From Sedimenticola sp. (GTDB lineage Bacteria > Pseudomonadota > Gammaproteobacteria > Chromatiales > Chromatiaceae), in assembly GCA_027041035.1 (NCBI GenBank), contig JALULB010000398.1, positions 1-6,224 on the forward strand: 6,224 nt of DNA, written 5' to 3'. Positions 1 to 5,225 of this stretch are shown here, one piece after another (position 1 is the stretch's first letter; each line of letters starts with the position of its first letter). The notes below the pieces were generated by a model. It had not been told where the DNA came from, ran no database searches, and saw nothing but the letters and a program-made list of their open reading frames with translations. Both the position numbers and the translations under genes were made by a program.

Positions 1-27
1 GAGGACGACGAGGACGACGAGGACGAC
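1..27 (+). repeat. 9-bp tandem repeat encoding Glu-Asp-Asp
   Basis: Three exact copies of gaggacgac lie at 1-9, 10-18 and 19-27, followed by gacgaa-like drift. Each unit encodes EDD. The array touches the window edge, so it may contain more units upstream. Exact codon-level repeats of this kind can change copy number by slippage, which would alter the length of the acidic tail without shifting the frame. Confidence 0.75.
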
Positions 28-234
28 GAATCGGCCTCCGATGTATCAGATGACCCCTGGGAAGGGCAGTCCGACGATTCCCCCGAAGGCTGGGCCGAGG
101 CCGTCGAAGCGAGCGACGATGCCAATACGCCGGGTGATGGTGGCTGGACGGACGACGCAGCGAGCGACGCCAGCCTGGATGATCCCGGCCAAGGGCTGGA
201 TCTGAGCGATGGCCTGGAGAACGCCGTGATCTGA
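1..234 (+). CDS. C-terminal part of a protein with a highly acidic tail (5' end outside window)
   Basis: This is an open frame from base 1 to a TGA at 232-234, giving 77 residues. The gene starts upstream of the window, so only its C-terminus is visible. The fragment begins with a (EDD)n run and stays very rich in Asp, Glu, Ser and Gly, with scattered Trp (DDPW, EGW, GGW). Lysine and arginine are absent. It has no membrane segment, no Cys and no recognisable catalytic motif. Such tails are usually disordered, and they occur on proteins that bind basic partners or metal ions. I do not recognise the family, and the folded part is off the left edge. The frame is supported by its codon use, by the acidic composition and by a strong terminator 10 bases after the stop. 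Confidence 0.7.
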   Translation, partial: EDDEDDEDDESASDVSDDPWEGQSDDSPEGWAEAVEASDDANTPGDGGWTDDAASDASLDDPGQGLDLSDGLENAVI

Positions 235-243
235 CGTTTGGCA

Positions 244-275
244 ACAAAAAACGCAGCGAAGGCTGCGTTTTTTGT
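244..275. terminator. Bidirectional rho-independent terminator
   Basis: A perfect 14-bp stem (244-257 pairing with 262-275) closes a 4-base gaag loop. The GC-rich core cgcagc/gctgcg is flanked by an A6 run on the left (246-251) and a T6 run on the right (268-273), so the hairpin has a U-tract in either direction. It sits between the end of the acidic-tail gene (stop at 234) and the end of the convergent small membrane protein gene (stop at 302), where one shared terminator would be expected to serve both. Confidence 0.93.
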
Positions 276-301
276 GTTGGGGTACGTCTTGGATCTTTCT
301 G

Positions 302-646
302 TCAGGCGCGGTGCATCTTCTGGATCTCTTCGAACGGGTCGCTCTCATCCATGGACGCCTTTACCTTGCGGCTCAGCGGACTGAAAGCCGAGCATTGCCG
401 ATCGGCGTTGACACTGCCGAGCGTCAGCATCGTCCAGACGGCCGAGATGGCCCACATCGTCAGCCCCAGCAGTACCGTGTACCAACTGATACCGTCATGT
501 CCCAGCGGTCCGCCGAACAGGCCGAAGATAACGCCGACCACGCCGGCCAGCCAGAATACGCTGATCGGCGCGGCGCAACTGTTGCCACAACCAAAACGGC
601 AGGCGCTGGCCGGCGGCACCAGTATCGATAACATTAATTTTTTCAT
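302..646 (-). CDS. Small two-helix membrane protein with N-terminal CX3CX3C cluster
   Basis: This is a 114-residue protein starting at ATG 646-644 with MKKLML and ending at the TGA at 302-304. After a short hydrophobic lead it has three evenly spaced cysteines, C16, C20 and C24 (ACRFGCGNSC), followed at once by a hydrophobic helix at about 28-46 (AAPISVFWLAG onward). A second helix lies at about 53-79 (SWYTVLLGLTMWAISAVW), and a hydrophilic acidic C-terminus ends in EEIQKMHRA. I recall uncharacterised proteobacterial proteins with a similar Cys-rich CAAPI-VFWLAG segment, but I know no function for them. The cysteines could bind a metal or form disulfides; this is inference. A sigma70-like promoter lies just upstream and the shared terminator at 244-275 lies just downstream, so it is probably a single-gene transcript. 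The Shine-Dalgarno match is weak (a GGAAGAG stretch about 12 bases before the ATG). Confidence 0.82.
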   Translation of the reverse strand: MKKLMLSILVPPASACRFGCGNSCAAPISVFWLAGVVGVIFGLFGGPLGHDGISWYTVLLGLTMWAISAVWTMLTLGSVNADRQCSAFSPLSRKVKASMDESDPFEEIQKMHRA

Positions 647-678
647 TGTATTTCAGTCTCTTCCATTCCTCGGATGCA

Positions 679-707
679 CTTATAGCATAGCGGGAAACTA
701 TCACCAA
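679..707 (-). promoter_or_regulatory. Sigma70-type promoter for the small membrane protein gene
   Basis: Reading the minus strand, TTGGTG (707-702) is followed by exactly 17 bases and then TATAAG (684-679), which matches TATAAT at 5 of 6 positions. The -35 box matches TTGACA at only 3 of 6. Transcription would start near 672, giving a 5' leader of about 25 bases before the ATG at 646. The rest of the 647-848 stretch shows no gene or other convincing signal. Confidence 0.55.
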
Positions 708-848
708 CAGGGTATTCCCTAGTGCTTTGGCAACGTGCTACGCAAGTGCATCCTTGCCCTCGTGGTGGTTATTCGTGGTGGCGATGCGGGTATCGAGGGC
801 AGGGTGGTCTTTGCCGGGAGGCAGGGGAAAAGGGGACGGAGAGTTGGC

Positions 849-1070
849 TCAGCCGGCGGCTTCCAGACCGGATTCGGCCTCCGGCGCTGGCTCGCTCCCG
901 CCCTCCGGTGGCGATACGTCGAGGATCTCCAGGCCGGGGTAGCGGCTGGTGTGGCATTCAGCCAGCAGCAACTCGCGCAGACCGCCAAGGCTGTCACGCA
1001 TGCGCAGTTCCAGCTCGCTGACCGGTCGCTGGGCGTGGTGAAAAAATTGTCGATCGGAGGAATGCGTCAC
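849..1070 (-). CDS. Small hypothetical protein downstream of suhB (start uncertain)
   Basis: A minus-strand frame ends at the TGA at 849-851. With a GTG start at 1070 it gives 73 residues beginning MTHSSDRQFF. Alternatives are TTG at 1121 (90 residues, 10 bases after the suhB stop) and ATG at 1001 (50 residues). None has a good Shine-Dalgarno sequence. The part from about 1030 to 849 has coding-like third-position GC (SELELRMRDSLGGLRELLLA and the Glu/Pro-rich end). It reads as a short amphipathic helix followed by a disordered acidic tail ending EAAG. No membrane segment or known motif is visible, and I do not recognise the family. It could be co-transcribed with suhB. It could also be the remnant of a longer gene, since the frame upstream of about 1030 looks less convincingly coding. 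Confidence 0.45.
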   Translation of the reverse strand: MTHSSDRQFFHHAQRPVSELELRMRDSLGGLRELLLAECHTSRYPGLEILDVSPPEGGSEPAPEAESGLEAAG

Positions 1071-1131
1071 GGCGGCTGATATCGCTGGAGGGATAGTGGT
1101 GTAGCGTGCCGCGCGGCTCAAACTTGAATCG

Positions 1132-1932
1132 TCAGCCGTTTTTCAGTAGATCGCTCAGATGTGGCTTGATGGCGCCGAGCAGGGCCTGATGCACGCGCAA
1201 CCCGCCGGCAACCACGTTGCCGGTCTTCAGATGGCGCTTGCCGCCGGCAATGTCGCTGACCACGCCGCCGGCTTCCTGCACCAGCAGCGCGCCAGCGGCA
1301 AAATCCCATTGCGACAGGCCGAGTTCCCAGAAGCCGTCGATGCGTCCCGCCGCTACCCAGGCGAAATCCAGCGCGGCGGAACCGGGTCGGCGCAGGCCGG
1401 CGGTTTCCAGCACCAGATCCTTGAACATACCCAGGTAAGCGTCGATATGCCGCTGGTCCCGATACGGAAAGCCGGTACCGATCAAGGCGCCATCCAGGCC
1501 GCGTCGCTTGCTGACACGCAGACGCCGTTCGTTCAGAAAGGCGCCGTTGCCCTTGTGCGCGGTGAAAATCTCGTCGCGCAGCGGATCATAGACGACGCCG
1601 GTTTGCAGCACGTCCTTGTGCTTCAGCGCGATCGATACCGAGAATTGCGGAAAGCCGTGCAGAAAGTTGGTCGTGCCGTCCAGCGGGTCGATCACCCACT
1701 GGTAGTCATTGCCTTCCTGTTCGCCGGATTCCTCGGCGAGAATGCCATGGTCCGGATAGGCCTTCTTCAGGACCGCGATAATGGCCTGCTCGGCGCCGCG
1801 ATCGACCTCGGTAACGAAGTCGTTACGACCTTTCTTCTGGATGGTGAGCGTGTCGGCGCGGCCAAAGTACTTCAACAGGACCCGGCCGCCGGCGCGGGCC
1901 GCGCGGATAGCGATATTCGTGGTTGGATGCAT
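1132..1932 (-). CDS. suhB: Inositol-1-monophosphatase family protein SuhB
   Basis: This 266-residue protein is essentially the length of E. coli SuhB (267). I chose the ATG at 1932 because it gives MHPTTNIAIRAARAGG, matching the MHPMLNIAVRAAR start of E. coli SuhB; an upstream start at 1998 would add 22 non-homologous residues. The metal-dependent phosphatase motifs are present: AEESGE at 66-71, WVIDPLDGTTNF at 79-90 with metal-ligand aspartates D82 and D85, GSAALD at 184-189, and WDFAAG at 209-214 with D210. The family hydrolyses myo-inositol monophosphates in the cytoplasm using Mg2+. In E. coli, SuhB also joins the Nus complex for rRNA antitermination and folding, and that role is plausible here but cannot be shown from sequence. 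No strong Shine-Dalgarno sequence precedes the start. Its usual divergent partner trmJ is not present; repeats and a cytochrome gene occupy that side. Confidence 0.96.
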   Translation of the reverse strand: MHPTTNIAIRAARAGGRVLLKYFGRADTLTIQKKGRNDFVTEVDRGAEQAIIAVLKKAYPDHGILAEESGEQEGNDYQWVIDPLDGTTNFLHGFPQFSVSIALKHKDVLQTGVVYDPLRDEIFTAHKGNGAFLNERRLRVSKRRGLDGALIGTGFPYRDQRHIDAYLGMFKDLVLETAGLRRPGSAALDFAWVAAGRIDGFWELGLSQWDFAAGALLVQEAGGVVSDIAGGKRHLKTGNVVAGGLRVHQALLGAIKPHLSDLLKNG

Positions 1933-2020
1933 GGCGCGCGAGGATACAGGAATACCGCCGGGGAAAGAAGAGGCGCGGGCAGGGATGACCTGCGTCAAAG
2001 TGAAGAAATCCGTGGAGTTG

Positions 2021-2033
2021 TAATATAATAATA
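2021..2033 (-). promoter_or_regulatory. AT-rich candidate -10 region upstream of suhB
   Basis: In otherwise GC-rich DNA, the stretch taatataataata stands out. On the minus strand it offers TATTAT (2033-2028) and TATATT (2027-2022), each a 5 of 6 match to a -10 box. No convincing -35 box lies at 16-18 bases. On the plus strand it also contains a perfect TATAAT (2024-2029), again without a good -35. The most likely use is a suhB promoter with a leader of about 80-90 bases. The remaining sequence up to 2140 shows no gene. Confidence 0.35.
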
Positions 2034-2140
2034 TGGTCTATCAGTCTGGAAGATTCAGGCATTGCGCGCGCCCTTGCTGATCCTCCGCTCGCTGATTTCT
2101 TGCGCTGCTCGGAGCGGTCGCCATGAAAGCATGCAATGAT

Positions 2141-2310
2141 CCTAGGAGCCTGTCGGGTTATGGGGGATCGTAGCGAGGAGGTGGGAGAGCGAGGCAAAAT
2201 GTTCCCGTTTTTGAGGCGCATAGTGGACCTATGTAACGAAAAAACGGGGATCTTTGGACCGCTCTCCCATCTTCGCAGTAGATTCATCCATAATCCGACA
2301 GGCTCCTAGG
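2141..2310. mobile_element. 170-bp MITE-like palindromic element with 24-bp terminal inverted repeats
   Basis: The ends form inverted repeats: 2141-2164 and the complement of 2287-2310 match at 22 of 24 positions, starting cctaggagcctgtcgg. Inside are further nested inverted repeats: tgggagagc at 2182-2190 with gctctccca at 2261-2269, cccgttttt at 2204-2212 with aaaaacggg at 2240-2248, and catag/ctatg (2219-2223 and 2229-2233) around a 5-base loop. The whole element could therefore fold into one long imperfect hairpin. It carries no coding sequence, as expected for a non-autonomous element moved by a transposase elsewhere. Both ends abut CTAG, which could be a target duplication or simply part of the repeat. 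The element sits between the suhB promoter region and the cytochrome gene. I cannot assign it to an IS family from sequence alone. Confidence 0.72.
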
Positions 2311-2360
2311 AGTCTGTCGGGCTTTTCCGCGGTAGGCTGTCTATTCTCGGACAGCCTCCT
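2308..2360. repeat. Second, short unit of the same inverted repeat, with alternative hairpins
   Basis: Immediately after the 170-bp element, aggagtctgtc (2308-2318) and the complement of gacagcctcct (2350-2360) form another inverted repeat matching at 10 of 11 positions, using the same end sequence as the element. The inner copy aggctgtc (2334-2341) also pairs perfectly with gacagcct (2350-2357) across an 8-base loop. That hairpin is enclosed by gggctt/aagccc (2319-2324 and 2362-2367). Two mutually exclusive folds are thus possible 20-80 bases before the cytochrome start. It could be a terminator without a U-tract, a leader structure, or just a deleted copy of the mobile element. Confidence 0.55.
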
Positions 2361-2387
2361 GAAGCCCGGATTCCTTTCGTTTTAAAG

Positions 2388-5225
2388 ATGGCAGCCATGT
2401 CGATGACCGAATCACAACGGAACTCAAAACCCGAATCGACCGACGGGGCCAGACCGCGTGTCCGTCCGGTGGTGACGCGCCATCTGCGTCGCTGGCTGAC
2501 GGTGGTCTTCGTGCTGTTCGCGGTGCTTGCGATCAATGCGCTGTATCTCGGCGCGGTATCCGCGCTGGAGGCGCTGACCGGCAAGCCGTGGCAGGACGGC
2601 CTGTACCTGTATATGTTTCTTGCCCACCTGGCGCTCGGCCTGGTGTTGATCGTGCCGTTTCTGTATTTCGCCACGCGCCATATGCGTCGCGCCCTGCATC
2701 GACCGAATCGCAACGCGATCCGTGCCGGCATCGGGCTGTTCACGGTGGGCTGCCTGCTGCTGTTGTCGGGCATCGTCCTGACGCGCTTCGGCTTCTTCGA
2801 GATCGACGATCCCGGCGTGCGCCGCGTCGCCTGGTGGCTGCATATCCTGACGCCGTTCCTGGTCGTCTGGCTGTTCGTGCTGCACCGCCTGGCCGGTCCG
2901 AGGATGCGTTGGCGCGCCGGGCTGCGCTGGGCGCTGGCCGGGCTTGTCGCGACGGCCCTGCTGGTGGCGTTGCCAATGCTGAAACCCGGGCAGAAGACCT
3001 TCAAGGCGGGCTTTCTCCCGACCCTGGCGGAAACCCCGAACGGCGCCACGCTGGACGTGAGCAAGCTGAACAATGATGCGTTCTGCGCGGAGTGTCATCA
3101 GGATATCGCCGCCACCTGGAAGCTCAGCATGCACCGCTTCAGCTCGTTCAACAACCCGGCCTATCGCGCCGCGCTGGACGAAACGCGCAAGGTGGCGCTA
3201 CAGCGCGACGGCGACGTGGCGATCTCGCGCTTCTGCGCCGGTTGCCACGATATCCTGCCGTTGTTCAGCGGTCGCTTCGATGATCCGGGCTTCGATCCGG
3301 AGAAGGAGAAATCCATCGCCCACGCTGGCCTGACCTGCACCAGTTGCCACGCCGTCAGCGGCGTCGCCGGGCGCATTGGCATGGCCGACTATCAACTGGA
3401 CGAGCCGGTCAGCTACCCGTTCGAGCGGAGCGACAACCCGCTCCTGAGCGCGATCGGCAAGCAATTGATCCGCGCGCGACCGGATGTCCACAAGCGCGGC
3501 TTCCTGAAACCGGTGTTGAAGACCGCGCTGTTCTGCTCCACCTGCCACAAGGCGCATATGCCGGAGATGGTGAACCATTACAAGTGGCTGCCGGGACAGA
3601 ATCATTTCGACAGCTTCTGGATGAGCGGCGTATCCGGTCATCGTGTCGACAGCTTCTACTATCCGCCGAAGGCCGTCGAGGCCTGCCGGGATTGCCACAT
3701 GCCGCTGCTGACATCCGACGACCCGGCGGCGCGCGATTTCGGCGGCACCGGTCGGCGCAGTATTCACAGCCACCAGTTTCCGGCGGCGAATACCGGCGTG
3801 GCGAAGCTGCTGGGTCTGCCGTCACGGGTCATCGAGGCCGACAGGCAGATGCTCCAGGGCGCGTTGCGGGTGGATATCTTCGGCCTGCGCGACGCGGGCC
3901 GGCTGGACGGTGAATTGCATGCGCCGCTCGGCGACACGCCGGTGACGGTGGAGGCCGGTCGCGATTACCTGCTGGAGGTGGTGCTGCGCACGTTGCGCAT
4001 CGGTCATCAACTGACCCAGGGCACGATCGATTCCAACCAGCTCTGGGTCAGCCTGAAGCTGAAGGCCGATGGCAGGCTGATCGCGGAGAGCGGCGCGATC
4101 GACGCGCGTGGTGAGGTCGATCCGAACGCCTATTTCCTCAACGCCTGGGTGCTGGATCGCGATGGCGGGCGCATCGCGCGGCGCAACGCGCAGGATATCT
4201 TCGTCAAGCTCTACGATCACCAGATCCCGCCGGGCGCGGCCTCGGTGGTGCATTATCAAGTGCATGTCCCCGAGTGGGTGAAGGGCGGGATCAGCATCGA
4301 GGCGGCGGTACACTACCGCAAGTTCGACAGCACCTACATGCGCTTCGTCAGCGGGGACGACGCGCATGTGAACAATCTGCCGGTGATCACGCTGGCGCAT
4401 GACGAGCAGCGTATTCCGCTCGCCGGCGCGCACGGCCCGCCGGGCGAGGACATCGGCGCCATCGAAACATGGCAGCGCTGGAACGACTACGGCATCGGCC
4501 TGCTGCGTACCGACAAGGGCGACCACAAGGGCGCGTTGCGTCAGGCCGAACATGCCTTCCAGCAGGTCGACCGGTTGGGTCGGGCCGACGGCCTGACGAA
4601 TCTGGCGCGTGTCTATCTGCGCGATGGCGATGTCGAAAAAGCCGCCGCCGCCCTGTCCACCTTGTCCGAACGGCATGCCGATTTTCGTCCGTGGGTGCGC
4701 GCCTGGCTGAGCGCCCAGGTGGAACGTCAGCGCGGCAACCTCGACAGCGCGATCCAGACGATGCGACAACTGTTGGCGACCCGCTTCAACGAAGCCCGCC
4801 GACGCGGTTTCGACTTCTCCAGGGATTACCGCGCCCAGGCGTGGTTCGGCCGCCTGCTTTACGAGCGAGCGCGGCGCGAGCGCGGCGACAAGAGCGCGCG
4901 CATGGACTGGTATCGCAAGGCCGAACAGGCCTACCAACAGGCGTTGCGCTGGGATCCGGAAAACCTCGCCGCGCACTACGGCTTGGCACAGGTGTACGCG
5001 GCCCTCGGCGATGCCGAAAAGGCCGCGCTGCATCGGCGCCTGCATCAGCGCTACCGACCGGACGACAACGCCGTCGAACAGGCCGTGGCCGCCGCGCGGC
5101 GCGACAACCCGGTCGCCGATCACGCCGCCGAGGCGAACGCCGTCTACCGCTTGCGCCCGGCCTCCGTCGGCGGCGGGTTGCTCGCGGAAACTGAATTGAC
5201 AAACTCTATTGAGCAGCAACCATGA
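2388..5225 (+). CDS. Membrane-bound pentahaem c-type cytochrome with b-type-like membrane domain and C-terminal TPR region
   Basis: This is a 945-residue protein. Five hydrophobic helices lie at about 36-57, 72-95, 111-132, 147-168 and 179-197. Helices 2 and 4 carry H80/H98 and H152/H166, a spacing that could hold two b haems as in cytochrome b-type membrane domains (inference). The periplasmic part has five CXXCH c-haem sites at C233 (CAECH), C283 (CAGCH), C317 (CTSCH), C383 (CSTCH) and C433 (CRDCH). Possible extra axial ligands are H249, H460/H462 (SIHSHQFPAANT) and H540 (RIGHQLTQGTIDSNQLWV), which resemble segments of other multihaem cytochromes. Residues about 480-680 form a beta-rich domain, and about 692-900 are TPR-like helical repeats (e.g. 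WDPENLAAHYGLAQVYAALGD from 855). No cleavable signal peptide is seen; the helices anchor it. ATGs at 2397 and 2403 are equally possible starts, and none has a good ribosome site. It overlaps the next gene by ATGA, so the two are probably translationally coupled. The likely role is electron transfer from the quinone pool or to a periplasmic partner; substrate unknown. Confidence 0.93.
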   Translation: MAAMSMTESQRNSKPESTDGARPRVRPVVTRHLRRWLTVVFVLFAVLAINALYLGAVSALEALTGKPWQDGLYLYMFLAHLALGLVLIVPFLYFATRHMRRALHRPNRNAIRAGIGLFTVGCLLLLSGIVLTRFGFFEIDDPGVRRVAWWLHILTPFLVVWLFVLHRLAGPRMRWRAGLRWALAGLVATALLVALPMLKPGQKTFKAGFLPTLAETPNGATLDVSKLNNDAFCAECHQDIAATWKLSMHRFSSFNNPAYRAALDETRKVALQRDGDVAISRFCAGCHDILPLFSGRFDDPGFDPEKEKSIAHAGLTCTSCHAVSGVAGRIGMADYQLDEPVSYPFERSDNPLLSAIGKQLIRARPDVHKRGFLKPVLKTALFCSTCHKAHMPEMVNHYKWLPGQNHFDSFWMSGVSGHRVDSFYYPPKAVEACRDCHMPLLTSDDPAARDFGGTGRRSIHSHQFPAANTGVAKLLGLPSRVIEADRQMLQGALRVDIFGLRDAGRLDGELHAPLGDTPVTVEAGRDYLLEVVLRTLRIGHQLTQGTIDSNQLWVSLKLKADGRLIAESGAIDARGEVDPNAYFLNAWVLDRDGGRIARRNAQDIFVKLYDHQIPPGAASVVHYQVHVPEWVKGGISIEAAVHYRKFDSTYMRFVSGDDAHVNNLPVITLAHDEQRIPLAGAHGPPGEDIGAIETWQRWNDYGIGLLRTDKGDHKGALRQAEHAFQQVDRLGRADGLTNLARVYLRDGDVEKAAAALSTLSERHADFRPWVRAWLSAQVERQRGNLDSAIQTMRQLLATRFNEARRRGFDFSRDYRAQAWFGRLLYERARRERGDKSARMDWYRKAEQAYQQALRWDPENLAAHYGLAQVYAALGDAEKAALHRRLHQRYRPDDNAVEQAVAAARRDNPVADHAAEANAVYRLRPASVGGGLLAETELTNSIEQQP

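Noticed and set aside
709..720. Small palindrome agggtattccct just upstream of the -35 box at 702-707, as a possible operator
   Set aside because: It has only four paired bases on each side, too short to claim a regulator site.
755..801. 8-bp inverted repeat tgccctcg/cgagggca as a possible terminator for the suhB-side transcript
   Set aside because: The loop is 31 bases and there is no U-tract in either direction. A match of this length is easily due to chance.
735..1079. Plus-strand open frame of 114 codons with a hydrophobic start (MLRKCILALVVVI)
   Set aside because: The hydrophobic stretch is short and the remainder is Arg/Gly-rich shadow-like sequence. It overlaps the better-supported minus-strand coding region at 849-1070, and no ribosome site is seen.
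1159..2028. Plus-strand open frame of 289 codons opposite suhB
   Set aside because: The minus strand encodes an unmistakable SuhB with all active-site motifs. The plus frame is its antisense shadow.
2101..2140. Possible trmJ remnant (a GAVAMKAC-like reading)
   Set aside because: The resemblance to the TrmJ GAAARAMK motif is only a few residues, with a gap, and no flanking similarity supports it.
2141..2387. CRISPR array or attachment site
   Set aside because: The repeats are inverted, unequal and without regular spacers. No integrase or tRNA gene is nearby. A MITE-like origin explains them better.
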